DNA of 32,606 nt from an uncultured Cytophagaceae bacterium. Lineage in GTDB: Bacteria > Bacteroidota > Bacteroidia > Cytophagales > Spirosomataceae. Position numbers and translations under genes: made by a program. Shown here one piece after another: positions 1-9,202 of this stretch. The notes under the pieces were generated by a model. That model was given only the letters and a program-made list of their open reading frames with translations. It searched no databases and was not told the DNA's origin. Positions within the stretch are counted from its first letter, which is position 1, and each line of letters begins with the position of its first letter. The DNA lies in assembly GCA_903898715.1 (NCBI GenBank), contig CAIUGL010000088.1, positions 1-32,606 of the forward strand, written 5' to 3'.

Positions 1-94
1 AACTTTTAAGCGCATTTTCGGGTTTGATTTTGGATTGCGAAAATCCAAGAAAGGGAATCAAAAGTAGGAGGATTCCAAAGCGTAAGTTCTTCAT
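1..94 (-). CDS. Exported protein, N-terminal fragment (runs off left edge)
   Basis: An open frame starts at the ATG whose A is at 94 and runs leftward off the window. Only 31 residues are visible. They form a classic Bacteroidota signal peptide: a Lys/Arg-containing start (MKNLR), a hydrophobic core of about 13 residues rich in Leu, Ile and Phe, and a probable cleavage site after GFSQ near residue 20. There is no lipobox cysteine, so a soluble periplasmic or outer-membrane protein is more likely than a lipoprotein. It is divergent from the large heme protein at 251. The mature part is not visible, so no function can be given. Confidence 0.6.
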   Translation of the reverse strand, partial: MKNLRFGILLLLIPFLGFSQSKIKPENALKS

Positions 95-125
95 GTGTGA
101 TTAAATAGGTTTCGGTAAATATATA

Positions 126-157
126 GAAATTTATGATGCAACGATATGTCTGTCAAG
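126..157 (-). promoter_or_regulatory. Candidate promoter of the leftward exported gene
   Basis: On the minus strand, CTTG (157-154) is followed after 20 nt by TAAATTTC (133-126). This is 3 of 4 and 5 of 6 fixed positions of the Bacteroidota -33/-7 consensus (TTTG, about 19-20 nt, TAnnTTTG). It also reads as a sigma70-like TTGACA with 17 nt to TAAATT. Transcription would start near 119 and give a leader of about 25 nt before the ATG at 94. Confidence 0.35.
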
Positions 158-250
158 CCTTTATAGGGACGTATCCTGATTTCTATGCTATGGTAAGCGA
201 ATTTTAAGGCTAGTTTTTGTACATTTATTTTTACGAATCGGCCAACTTAA

Positions 251-2941
251 ATGTCCGACAAACCTGATCCTATGAAACTAACGCGTACCTATTTCGGGGC
301 AGTAATCCTTTTTCTATTACTCGCCAGCACCAGTTATCAACTCATATTTCGTGTAGAACCTGCACATGTGGAGGGCACAAATTCCAAAGTAGATAAAATT
401 CGGCTTCAGCCCGGATTTAAGTTGGAGCACCTCATTAGCCCTTCCGATGAAAAAATTGGCTCTTGGGTTTCGATGACCTTTGATGATCGAGGTCGTTTAA
501 TCTGTTCGGATCAATATGGAGGCCTTTTTCGAGTGACCGTACCTCCCCTGGGAACAAGCGCTAAACCCGTGATTGAGAAGTTGAAATTTGGGAAGGGTGC
601 TGATACCTTAGGCATTGGGAATGCACACGGATTATTATACGCGTTTAAGAGCATTTATGTCATGGTGAATGCCCGTACGAAACCCAACTCAGGCACGCGC
701 GGCAGTGGACTATACCGCATTCAAGATCTGGATGGCGATGACCAATTTGACAAAATTACGTTGTTAAAGGAATTCAAAGGCGATGGCGAACACGGACCGC
801 ACAGCATAATTTTATCTCCGGATAAACAATCTATATTTTTAATCTCGGGGAATCACACGGATGTCCCTCCGATGGATGCCTATCGATTGCCAAATAACTG
901 GCAGGAAGACAACATGTTTCCTTTGATCAAAGACCCGCGTGGGCATGCCAATGACCGGTATGCTCCGGGTGGATGGATCGCTAAAATAGATCCCGACGGC
1001 AAAAAATGGGAACTCGTGAGCGCTGGATATCGTAATGCATTTGATATTGCCTTCAATGAAACAGGAGATTTGTTTGTGTATGACGCGGATATGGAATGGG
1101 ATTTTGGCCTTCCTTGGTATCGCCCAACGCGCATTTGCCACGCAACCAGTGGTAGTGAGTTTGGGTGGCGAACCGGAAATAGTAAATGGTCGCCTACCTA
1201 TCCTGACAACCTACCTCCGGTACTTAATATTGGACAAGGTTCTCCTACTAATTTGGTGTCATTACAAGAGGCTAAATTTCCGGCTAAATACCGACAATCA
1301 CTTTTGGCATTTGACTGGACTTTTGGGATTGCGCACGTCATTAAATTAAAGCCTGCGGGGGCGACCTTTACGGCCGACCGCGAAGAGTTTTTCTCCGGAA
1401 TTCCTTTGCCATTGACGGATGGAGTTGTAGGGCCAGACGGGGCTTTGTATTTTTTGACAGGCGGTCGCCGACTTGAATCAGACCTGTACAGAGTTTCGTA
1501 TGTGGGTGCCGAGGAAACGACTAAGCCAGTAGCTGCCAGCCCTAATTCCTTAAATCTTTTGAGGCGCCAAATCGAACAATTTCATCAAGGTCCCAACCCG
1601 CGTGCCGTGTCTTATGTTTGGACATATTTGAAACATCCGGATCGGTTTATTCGCTATGCGGCCCGACTAGCCTTAGAGCATCAGCCGGTACAGACGTGGA
1701 AGGATAAAGCAATCCAAGAAAAGGATCCAGTCACCGCGACGCAAGCGCTGATTGGCTTGATCCGACAAAGCAAGCCTGAATTTAAAGCGGCTATTTATGG
1801 GTCACTTTTAGCGATCAATCACCGCTCATTTTCACAGCCACAAACACTAGACTTACTACGTGCGTATGAGTTAGCGATGTTGCGTTTGGGGATGCCAGAT
1901 GATCAGATTTCATCCCAAATCATTGCACAATTTGATGCCCGTTTTCCAGCAAACAACATGAATCTGGACAGAGCGTTGAGTCGGCTTTTAATTCCACTCG
2001 AGGCACCTAAGGTGATTGAACGTACCTTGAAAATCATGCAGACCAAAGACACGGCGAGCGCTACTGCATATCGGGTGGAATCGGCTACGTCGTCTGCCGA
2101 CTTGATTATGCGGAACCCTGAATATGGAACCGATATCGCGAAGATGTTGGAGAAAATGCCACCGGCCCAGCAAACCTACATGGCGGTCATGTTGTCTTCC
2201 GCTCGGAAAAATTGGACTCCCGAGTTACACACACAATATTTCAACTGGTTTAAAAAATCCTTTGAATTTTCTGGGGGTCGGAGCTATGTGGGCTTCATTG
2301 ACCGCGCAAGGAAGTTGGCCTTAAAAAACGTCCCCGAATCAAAAAAGAGTTATTATGATAAATTGGGCGGAGCCGAGTTATTAACGGCAAACGGAAACGA
2401 CATGGCCTCGATCAGCTACCCGAAAGGACCGGGTAAATCTTGGAAATTAGAGGAGGCTGTTGCGCTTCTTGACGCCCCATTAGAAGGCAGAGATTTCCAA
2501 AACGGGAAATCCATGTTTGCGGCTACGACGTGTATCCGTTGCCATGCGATTGGAAGTGAAGGTGGTGGAAATATTGGCCCTGACTTGTCGAATTTGGGAA
2601 CCCGATTCTCGAAAAAAGATATGTTGGAAGCCATCATCAACCCTAACAAAACGGTCTCGGATCAATACGCTGCCACGCAGTTTATGTTGCGCAATGGCAC
2701 CTCAGTGATAGGACGATTAACGAATCAAGATAAAACGGCATTCTATGTTTCTCAAAATCCGTATGCGCCAGATCAGGTCGAGAAGATTTGGAAGAAAAAC
2801 GTCATTTCAGCGAAGTATTCTCCCGTATCAATCATGTTGCCGGGACTAATTAATAGCTTAAATGCAGAAGAATTAAAGGACTTAATGGCGTACTTAATGT
2901 CCAATGGGAATGCAACGAATGCCATGTTTAAAAAGAAATAA
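251..2941 (+). CDS. PVC-type membrane-bound dehydrogenase-like protein: beta-propeller, HEAT-like region, cytochrome c domain
   Basis: The 896-residue protein has an N-terminal hydrophobic anchor or uncleaved signal (about residues 12-30) and acts outside the cytoplasm. Residues 45-420 resemble the PQQ-type sugar dehydrogenase-like propeller of the putative membrane-bound dehydrogenase family (TIGR02604 type), including the GYRNAFDIAF stretch near residue 258. Residues 430-650 are helical and HEAT-like. Residues 735-890 form a heme domain of the TIGR02603 type with a single CIRCH motif at 761-765, then GPDLSNLG and a NPNKTVSDQY stretch typical of that family. The likely role is oxidation of a carbohydrate or related compound with electrons passed to the bound c-type heme; the substrate is unknown. 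The start at 251 is preceded by AACTTAA; Met8 (272) is an alternative. A weak -7-like TACATTTA lies at 220-227. The next gene follows after 1 nt. Confidence 0.85.
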   Translation: MSDKPDPMKLTRTYFGAVILFLLLASTSYQLIFRVEPAHVEGTNSKVDKIRLQPGFKLEHLISPSDEKIGSWVSMTFDDRGRLICSDQYGGLFRVTVPPLGTSAKPVIEKLKFGKGADTLGIGNAHGLLYAFKSIYVMVNARTKPNSGTRGSGLYRIQDLDGDDQFDKITLLKEFKGDGEHGPHSIILSPDKQSIFLISGNHTDVPPMDAYRLPNNWQEDNMFPLIKDPRGHANDRYAPGGWIAKIDPDGKKWELVSAGYRNAFDIAFNETGDLFVYDADMEWDFGLPWYRPTRICHATSGSEFGWRTGNSKWSPTYPDNLPPVLNIGQGSPTNLVSLQEAKFPAKYRQSLLAFDWTFGIAHVIKLKPAGATFTADREEFFSGIPLPLTDGVVGPDGALYFLTGGRRLESDLYRVSYVGAEETTKPVAASPNSLNLLRRQIEQFHQGPNPRAVSYVWTYLKHPDRFIRYAARLALEHQPVQTWKDKAIQEKDPVTATQALIGLIRQSKPEFKAAIYGSLLAINHRSFSQPQTLDLLRAYELAMLRLGMPDDQISSQIIAQFDARFPANNMNLDRALSRLLIPLEAPKVIERTLKIMQTKDTASATAYRVESATSSADLIMRNPEYGTDIAKMLEKMPPAQQTYMAVMLSSARKNWTPELHTQYFNWFKKSFEFSGGRSYVGFIDRARKLALKNVPESKKSYYDKLGGAELLTANGNDMASISYPKGPGKSWKLEEAVALLDAPLEGRDFQNGKSMFAATTCIRCHAIGSEGGGNIGPDLSNLGTRFSKKDMLEAIINPNKTVSDQYAATQFMLRNGTSVIGRLTNQDKTAFYVSQNPYAPDQVEKIWKKNVISAKYSPVSIMLPGLINSLNAEELKDLMAYLMSNGNATNAMFKKK

Positions 2942-2942
2942 G

Positions 2943-3272
2943 ATGTACATATCACTCACGGGTTTGAAGCCCAACGGCTTCATATCATATATACGTTTTT
3001 GGCTATTAGCTATTCCTTCATTTCGTCAAGCCCAAATGGCCGAAGGAAATCTCCATTGCGAGGTTAAAAAAGTTAAGGAATATCAATGCACGATAACTGC
3101 CTGGGAGAGCAGAGAAATTATGCTCCAGTACCTTCGAAGTGGGGCACATTTGAAGGCCATGAAAGCGTTTAAGCAAATTGCGACTGGGCCAACCTACGGC
3201 TATGAGTCAGATACCATCCCAACTTGGGATGAGGCGTATGCTTTACTTGTTGAAAAGGGGAAAATGCATTGA
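2943..3272 (+). CDS. Small DUF3291-like protein (probable dimeric alpha/beta-barrel fold)
   Basis: This 109-residue cytoplasmic protein has no signal peptide. I place the start at 2943, one base after the stop of the upstream gene; an in-frame ATG at 2904 would overlap that gene and add unrelated residues. The pattern (MYISLTGLKP at the start, then FRQAQMAEGN, a WESREIMLQYLRSGAHLKAM helix, and a C-terminal TYGYESDTIPTWDEA) resembles small DUF3291 proteins. These belong with the antibiotic-biosynthesis-monooxygenase-like dimeric alpha/beta barrels. That family is often annotated as spheroidene monooxygenase-like, but a catalytic role cannot be shown here. It is probably co-transcribed with the heme protein before it. 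Its stop is 1 nt from the 3' end of the convergent seven-gene operon. Confidence 0.7.
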   Translation: MYISLTGLKPNGFISYIRFWLLAIPSFRQAQMAEGNLHCEVKKVKEYQCTITAWESREIMLQYLRSGAHLKAMKAFKQIATGPTYGYESDTIPTWDEAYALLVEKGKMH

Positions 3273-3273
3273 T

Positions 3274-5373
3274 CTAGTAAAACAACAACTCATCCACTCG
3301 TAACCAGGCACCTTTCCCTTTATTATCCACAAACGTAGGGAGTCTTTTTAAACGCTCCGCTTTGATGCGGTAATATTTGGCGTGTATGCCGGCAATCGGA
3401 ATATTAATTCCACGTGCTGAATAACCACTTTTCTCTTTGGGTTGTATTGGCTTTGCGGTCGTAATTAAACGCATCTGGCCTGGCGTTTCTCCTCCCCAAA
3501 CCTCCACCTTCACCGGAGGAAAGACATCCGAATCCGTCTTTTCTAAATAAGATAAGGTCACGCCATGAATCGAAGTGGATTTTTCAAATGTCGCGACCAC
3601 ATCTAAGTCGGCCTCCTTAAAGCCCAACCACGTAAAATTAGGAACCCCTTTCACTTCGCGTGCTCCGATCACGAAGTCCATTAAACTCGCTCCGCCTGCT
3701 GCTGGATATTTTGGATCAGGCTTGGATAGTAAATCTATGCGGGACGGGATGAATTGCGATTTGTACACACGGACATCGATGGGCTTGCTGGCGCGCCAAC
3801 CATCCTTTGTGGCCAAAATGCGGACCTTCGCATAATTCGCGATGGCAATCGAACCTTTAGTTGATGGACTTTGTAAACTATCCGGTAGTGAATCGTTCAA
3901 GGTATAGCGGAACAGCACATCACGTAACGTATGTTTAAACATAAGTTTTTCACCCGGTTTTAATATTAAATTTTCATTCACTAAAATCGGCGGATTGATC
4001 TGCAAGGTTTCCTCTTTGGGAATGTAACCGGCATCAAATGTCACCTTCGGAAATTGCTTGCCTAAAGCGCTCAAGTCACCAGCCGAAAGACGCGTACTCC
4101 ACACATGAATTTCCTTCAATGCAGGGAGCTTGGCGAGTAATTTGGCGACGCCGGATTTGCCCACTTTCGTACCCGCGAGCGACAGTTGCACTAGGTGATT
4201 CAAACCTGCCAGTTGGCCTATTCCCGCATCATCGATAGCCGTGAAATTCAAGTTTAATTTCTCTAGATGGGTGAACTTGGAAACTAGATTTAGGTCTTCA
4301 TTTTTGATGGGCATTTTCGAGAGTTGTAAGCCCACCAACTGCTCACTGACTTGCGATAAGTTTGACAGCGTTTTGGGATCAAATTTAGCCGCCACATAAA
4401 AATCTGCTTGCAAAGCCGGGGACTCATTTGCGATGGGATATACCGTGCAATAAGGGGAGTTTACGGATTCGATGGTTGATTCCGATGCCGCCGAAAAGTC
4501 GTATGACTTGGTGCTTATTGTTAGCTCCGTGGGTTGTACCAGCTTCTGAAAAGCAGGACTGAATTGTCCTAATTTCTTTTCGAAAGAGGCCCCTTCTTTT
4601 ACCCACAACGTCAAGATCGTAATTTCATCAGGTGTCAACTGCGCCTTACCCAGCGGAGGCATATGCTCCTTCGTATTCATGGGCAATTTGATGCGTTGAA
4701 CCAAATGACTATTCAACGCATCACCTGCCTTCCAAATCGCACCATGTTTTCCGCCCTTCATCAGGTTCGCGATGCTATTCATTTTGAGCGCACCTTTCGA
4801 CTTTTGGTCATTGTGGCAAGACTCACATTTAGCTTTTAAAATCGGTTGGACAATGTCCTCAAACACCACACTTTCTGATGTGATTTCTGTCGCCTTCTCA
4901 CCAAAACGCAAATAGTCTTCGCCATGCGTAATACTCGCTCCCGTATGTCCTGCAATGACTAAGGTGATGAATCCGAGTGTGGCTCCTAGGAACAGGTTTT
5001 TGCGAAGCAGAACCCAACTAAAATAGACAAATGATACGGCCACGCCCGACCATTGATGCCAGTCCAAAGCACTCGTTTCGTAGCCACCTTCTTTGGCTAA
5101 AAACAAGCCAAAAATGGCGGTTAAGGTAGAAAATATGGCCGTAATTAAAAGTAAAAATTCAGCTAAAACCTCAAAGGATGCGAGCTGTTTTTTAATCGCG
5201 AATAGGGCTACTAACAAAACGCCAAATCCAATAGGCAAGTGTAAAATTAAGGGGTGTAAATGACCAATGCCCGCCATAGGTAACGCAAAGCTAGATTGGA
5301 AAATCAATAGGAAAATGAGGAATCCTTGAAGGCCCCATAATAGTAAATTACCTATCTTTTCGATTTTCCCCAT
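3274..5373 (-). CDS. Membrane DUF2231 / cytochrome c / leucine-rich-repeat protein with chitobiase-like C-terminal domains
   Basis: The 699-residue protein opens with about five hydrophobic segments (residues 8-150) of the DUF2231 type, including the HLHPLILHLPIGFG signature. A PSCyt1-type cytochrome c domain follows, with CESCH at 183-187 and later a MPP motif (HMPPLGKAQLTPDE) that probably contributes the Met ligand. Residues about 335-450 carry leucine-rich repeats. The last 250 residues resemble the chitobiase/hexosaminidase C-terminal (Fn3-like) domain followed by a discoidin-like fold. It is probably an inner-membrane electron-transfer or substrate-docking partner for the DUF1549/DUF1553 proteins. 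It is the last gene of the operon and overlaps the upstream DUF1501 gene by 1 nt (TAATG), which suggests translational coupling. It is a paralogue of the gene at 9203-10636, which lacks the C-terminal 250 residues. The enzymatic role is unknown. Confidence 0.8.
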   Translation of the reverse strand: MGKIEKIGNLLLWGLQGFLIFLLIFQSSFALPMAGIGHLHPLILHLPIGFGVLLVALFAIKKQLASFEVLAEFLLLITAIFSTLTAIFGLFLAKEGGYETSALDWHQWSGVAVSFVYFSWVLLRKNLFLGATLGFITLVIAGHTGASITHGEDYLRFGEKATEITSESVVFEDIVQPILKAKCESCHNDQKSKGALKMNSIANLMKGGKHGAIWKAGDALNSHLVQRIKLPMNTKEHMPPLGKAQLTPDEITILTLWVKEGASFEKKLGQFSPAFQKLVQPTELTISTKSYDFSAASESTIESVNSPYCTVYPIANESPALQADFYVAAKFDPKTLSNLSQVSEQLVGLQLSKMPIKNEDLNLVSKFTHLEKLNLNFTAIDDAGIGQLAGLNHLVQLSLAGTKVGKSGVAKLLAKLPALKEIHVWSTRLSAGDLSALGKQFPKVTFDAGYIPKEETLQINPPILVNENLILKPGEKLMFKHTLRDVLFRYTLNDSLPDSLQSPSTKGSIAIANYAKVRILATKDGWRASKPIDVRVYKSQFIPSRIDLLSKPDPKYPAAGGASLMDFVIGAREVKGVPNFTWLGFKEADLDVVATFEKSTSIHGVTLSYLEKTDSDVFPPVKVEVWGGETPGQMRLITTAKPIQPKEKSGYSARGINIPIAGIHAKYYRIKAERLKRLPTFVDNKGKGAWLRVDELLFY

Positions 5374-6824
5374 TATGCGATTAATCCTGGTAAAACGTTC
5401 CCCGCAATATCGGTTAATCGGTATCGGCGACCTAAATGTTTGTAGGTCAATTGCTCATGATTGATCCCCATCAAATGCTGCACTGTGGCATGAAAATCAT
5501 GGATGTGCACCGGGTCTTTCACGACGTTATATCCTAATTCATCGGTTTCCCCATAAACCGTTCCGGCCTTTACACCGCCACCTGCCATGAAAATACTATA
5601 GGCACGTGGATGATGATCTCGACCGTAATTATCCACCGTATATTTTCCTTGGCAATAATTGGTCCGACCAAATTCTCCTCCCCAAATCACCAGTGTTTCG
5701 TCCAATAATCCCCGCTGTTTCAAGTCTGTGATTAATGCCGCCGAAGACCGGTCAACATCCTGTGCCTGCATCGCCATTTCTTGTGGTAAGTTGCCATGCG
5801 AGTCCCAACCTTGGTGGTATATCTGAACGAAGCGAACACCCGATTCAGAAAGTTTACGTGCTAATAAAACATTCGCCGCATAGGTTCCTGGAACCAAACA
5901 TTCCGGCCCATACATTTTGATAATGTGATCCGGCTCTTTAGATAAATCTGTTAATTCAGGAACGGCCGTTTGCATGCGATAGGCCATTTCATATTGTTGT
6001 ACTTTGGCCTCCACTTCAGGGTCCTTGTTTTCCGCAAATCCCTCGTGGTTTAATTCGGCGAGTTGGTCCAGCATTCTGCGCCGACCAGCCTTATCGATTC
6101 CATCCGAATCATTCAAGTATAAAATGGGATCTTCTGAACTACTGAAAACAACTCCCTGATGTGTGGAGTCTAAAAATCCATTGGTCCAAAGTTTCGAATA
6201 AACACCTTGTCCATTTCCTCTTCCGCGCGAAAGCAACACGCAGAAGGCGGGCAAGTTTTTGTTCTCACTTCCCAAGCCGTAGGACATCCAGGCACCCATA
6301 CTCGGGCGGTTTCCTACTTGAGCGCCCGTTTGTAAAAAGGTCAATGCCGGATCGTGATTAATCGCATCCGTACTCATCGTACGAATCACACAAATATCAT
6401 CTGCAATCGAGCCGATGTGTGGGAATATTTCACTGATGTATGTCCCTGATTTTCCGTGTTGTTTGAAGTTATAATACGAACCTACGAGCGGGAATTTATC
6501 CTGTGATGCCGTCATCCCGGTGAGCCGTTGGGTCCCGCGAATCGAATCCGGTAAATCCTGCCCCGCCATTTTGTTCAGCATAGGCTTGTAATCGAAACTC
6601 TCATATTGCGAAGGCGCTCCGTTTTGACAGAGGTAAATGACGCGCTTCGCTTTAGGGGCAAAATGTGCGACTCCTAAAGGTAAGGATTGTGCAGAGGCAT
6701 CGCCTTTGAATAATTCGGGTACGAGCAATGAGCCTAGTGCCAATCCGCCGATGCCTGCAGCCGCCTGACCAAAGAAATGCCGGCGCGTTATATTCAGTCG
6801 ATTTTTGAAGAATTCGTTTTCCAT
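5373..6824 (-). CDS. DUF1501 family protein, Tat-exported (copy 2)
   Basis: The 483-residue protein begins with a twin-arginine leader (TRRHFFGQ at residues 13-20, then an Ala/Gly/Leu-rich core), so it is probably folded in the cytoplasm and exported by Tat. The body has the DUF1501 hallmarks: GAPSQYESFDYKP near residue 70, GWDSHGN near 340, GGEFGRT near 385, GRDHHPRAYSIFMAGGG near 405, and a terminal HEQLTYKHLGRRYRLTD. DUF1501 belongs to the alkaline phosphatase/sulfatase-like superfamily. Its reaction is not established, but it is repeatedly found next to DUF1549/DUF1553 cytochrome proteins in Planctomycetes. The same pairing occurs here: the DUF1553 gene ends 1 nt upstream and the membrane heme gene overlaps downstream. 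It is a paralogue of the protein at 14490-15950. Confidence 0.88.
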   Translation of the reverse strand: MENEFFKNRLNITRRHFFGQAAAGIGGLALGSLLVPELFKGDASAQSLPLGVAHFAPKAKRVIYLCQNGAPSQYESFDYKPMLNKMAGQDLPDSIRGTQRLTGMTASQDKFPLVGSYYNFKQHGKSGTYISEIFPHIGSIADDICVIRTMSTDAINHDPALTFLQTGAQVGNRPSMGAWMSYGLGSENKNLPAFCVLLSRGRGNGQGVYSKLWTNGFLDSTHQGVVFSSSEDPILYLNDSDGIDKAGRRRMLDQLAELNHEGFAENKDPEVEAKVQQYEMAYRMQTAVPELTDLSKEPDHIIKMYGPECLVPGTYAANVLLARKLSESGVRFVQIYHQGWDSHGNLPQEMAMQAQDVDRSSAALITDLKQRGLLDETLVIWGGEFGRTNYCQGKYTVDNYGRDHHPRAYSIFMAGGGVKAGTVYGETDELGYNVVKDPVHIHDFHATVQHLMGINHEQLTYKHLGRRYRLTDIAGNVLPGLIA

Positions 6825-6825
6825 A

Positions 6826-9144
6826 TTAAACCCGCATGATGGCCTCCTCCATGTTATAGATTAATTGAATCGTCAGCATCATCGCCGCAGTAGTTCCTGT
6901 AACCGCCGCCTTATCCTGTTTGTATTCCCCAATCTTCATTAGCTTCTGAACTTTCTTTGGGTTTTGGATACAAGATGCCTGCTCGGCTTCAAAATATTTT
7001 TTCAACATGGCAAGCTCTTTTTCCTTCGGGGCCCGACAAACAATCCGCCTAAATGCCCGCGTTAACTTCTCTTCAACACTACCTTTTTCGCGCGAAAATT
7101 GACTTGCTAAAACACGGGAACTTTCCAATACATGTGGATCATTCATCATCACCAATGCCTGCAAGGGCGTGTTCGTCCGGCCTCGTTGCACTTCGCATTG
7201 ATCCCGATTACTCGCATCGAAAATCAACATGGTTGGCGGTGGAACGGTCCGTTTAATGAACACATACATCCCGCGGCGATATAAATCTTGATTATGATCT
7301 TGAATGTAATTCATTAGCGATCCCCGACCAGAAGTGGCCACTTCCCACAAGCCTTTGGGCTGATAAGTTTTCACACTCGGCCCACCAATTTCTGGATTTA
7401 AGATGCCCGCAGATGCTAATACCTGATCGCGGATCTGCTCGGCCGGAATCCGAATCCGAGACATGCGCGATAGGTAGATGTTTTCCGGGTCAACTTGCTG
7501 GGCTGCAGAAGTGACGGAGGAGGCTTGTTGGTACGTCGCCGACATCACAATTTGTTTCACTAATCGTTTGATGTTCCAACTATGACTTTGGAAATCAACG
7601 GCCAACCAATCTAATAATTCGGGGTGGGTAGGCAGTTCGCCTTGCATTCCAAAATCACCCACCGTTTTCACAATGCCTCTGCCAAAAAACTGCGCCCACA
7701 TGCGGTTCACAAACACGCGGGAAGTGAGTGGGTTTTGAGGATCAATGAGCCAACGGGCCAAACCAAGTCTATTTTGGCCATATTTCGCGTTCGAGTAGGG
7801 TAGAATGCTTTTTGGAATACCGACACCAACTTCAGGGCCAGGCATGTCGTAATTGCCGCGGGACAACACGTAGGTTGGCCTACGTTTACTCGAGTCAGCC
7901 ATGACCATCACATCGACGGAGGCCGTATCTTTTTTATGGATAAACCTCAAAATGGATTGGACATCTTTCGTAGTGATGGACATGTTGGGCGGATCGGCAA
8001 ACGACGCGTCGATCGTTCCAAACAGACCTTTTTCGGGTACCTGATTGAAGAACGCGTAGGTGCTGTAATAATCTTTTTGAGAGATCGGATCATACTTATG
8101 ATCGTGGCATCGCGCACATTCGAAGGTCAGCGCGAGGAAGGATTTTGAAAATGTATTCGTCCGATCATTCACATATTCCACGCGGTACTCTTCGTCGATA
8201 ACCCCGCCTTCTTGTGTAATCTTGTGATTGCGATTGAAGCCGGTAGCGAGCAACATTTCTTTCGATGGCTGAGGTAATAGGTCGCCGGCCAATTGCCATG
8301 TGACGAATTTGGCATAGGAATAATTCGAATTAAATGCGTGAATCACCCAATCTCGCCAAGGCCACATCGTTCGCAAACCATCATCTTGATAGCCATGTGA
8401 ATCCGCATAACGTGCTAAATCCAACCATTGAATGGACATTTTTTCGCCGTAATGTTTGCTGCCTAAAAGTTCGTTGACAATTTTTTCATATGCCTGCGGA
8501 CTATTGTCTTTCATAAAGCGATCCTGCATGTCAAGACTCGGCGGCAAGCCAGTCAAGTCGAGGCAAACCCGTTTCAATAGTTGTTCTTTCGACGCCTCCG
8601 GGCTAGGCTTCAAGGACTTTTCGGCCATTTTTGCATAGACAAAATAGTCGATGGGATTGCGAACCCAATCCTCGTCGGCATCCGGTAAAGCCGATTTCAC
8701 AGGCTTGATAAAGGCCCAGTGTGGTTTATAAACTGCACCTTGTTTGATCCATTTTTCGATGAGCTCAATCTCATGTGTGGAGACCGTTAAATGCGAACTC
8801 ATCGTAGGCATGCGCAACGAAGTATCTTTGGTAATTAACCGTTGGAAAGCATCTGAACTTTCTGGGTGTCCCGGGACAATGGCGTGCATGGATGGATTAT
8901 CCTTGAATGCGGCGTAAGCACCTTCCTGCGTGTCTAATCGAAGGCCTGCCTTACGCTTGTTGGCATCCGGCCCATGGCATTTAAAACAGCGATCCGAAAA
9001 GATGGGACGAATGTGGTAATTATAATCGATGACATCCGGCATCGCAGTTTCCTGTGCTTGCGTATCTGTACATTGGGTGTAGGTGAAAATACCCCCAATT
9101 GCCAGGATTAGTAGGAGCCAAGAACGCTTATGAAAGAAAATCAT
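6826..9144 (-). CDS. PSCyt1-DUF1549-DUF1553 (Planctomycete cytochrome-type) protein, short form
   Basis: The 772-residue protein has a Sec-type leader (FHKRSWLLLILAIGGIF); a cysteine at about residue 26 is not in a good lipobox. Residues 40-140 are a PSCyt1 cytochrome c domain with CFKCH at 53-57 and a MPTM segment near 113 that could give the Met ligand. Residues about 155-360 are DUF1549 (PSCyt2), which holds a second heme-type motif, CARCH at 343-347, in the family-typical context CHDHKYDP. Residues about 440-755 are DUF1553 (PSD1), with NPLTSRVFVNRMWAQFFGRG and the TNTPLQALVMMNDP signature. The protein is an exported, probably diheme component of unknown substrate. It lacks the carbohydrate-binding insert seen in the paralogue at 11712-14486. 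A gap of 58 nt separates it from the upstream gene, the only sizeable gap in the operon. Confidence 0.88.
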   Translation of the reverse strand: MIFFHKRSWLLLILAIGGIFTYTQCTDTQAQETAMPDVIDYNYHIRPIFSDRCFKCHGPDANKRKAGLRLDTQEGAYAAFKDNPSMHAIVPGHPESSDAFQRLITKDTSLRMPTMSSHLTVSTHEIELIEKWIKQGAVYKPHWAFIKPVKSALPDADEDWVRNPIDYFVYAKMAEKSLKPSPEASKEQLLKRVCLDLTGLPPSLDMQDRFMKDNSPQAYEKIVNELLGSKHYGEKMSIQWLDLARYADSHGYQDDGLRTMWPWRDWVIHAFNSNYSYAKFVTWQLAGDLLPQPSKEMLLATGFNRNHKITQEGGVIDEEYRVEYVNDRTNTFSKSFLALTFECARCHDHKYDPISQKDYYSTYAFFNQVPEKGLFGTIDASFADPPNMSITTKDVQSILRFIHKKDTASVDVMVMADSSKRRPTYVLSRGNYDMPGPEVGVGIPKSILPYSNAKYGQNRLGLARWLIDPQNPLTSRVFVNRMWAQFFGRGIVKTVGDFGMQGELPTHPELLDWLAVDFQSHSWNIKRLVKQIVMSATYQQASSVTSAAQQVDPENIYLSRMSRIRIPAEQIRDQVLASAGILNPEIGGPSVKTYQPKGLWEVATSGRGSLMNYIQDHNQDLYRRGMYVFIKRTVPPPTMLIFDASNRDQCEVQRGRTNTPLQALVMMNDPHVLESSRVLASQFSREKGSVEEKLTRAFRRIVCRAPKEKELAMLKKYFEAEQASCIQNPKKVQKLMKIGEYKQDKAAVTGTTAAMMLTIQLIYNMEEAIMRV

Positions 9145-9202
9145 TCAGGGGGAATTCTATTTAAGCCGCCAATATACGATTAAATTTTTTCTTTGAAAAT
9201 TG

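Noticed and set aside
9145-9202. Possible internal promoter in the 58-nt gap of the heme operon (TATATTGG on the minus strand).
   Set aside because: The box has one mismatch and no -33 partner; too weak to list as a feature.
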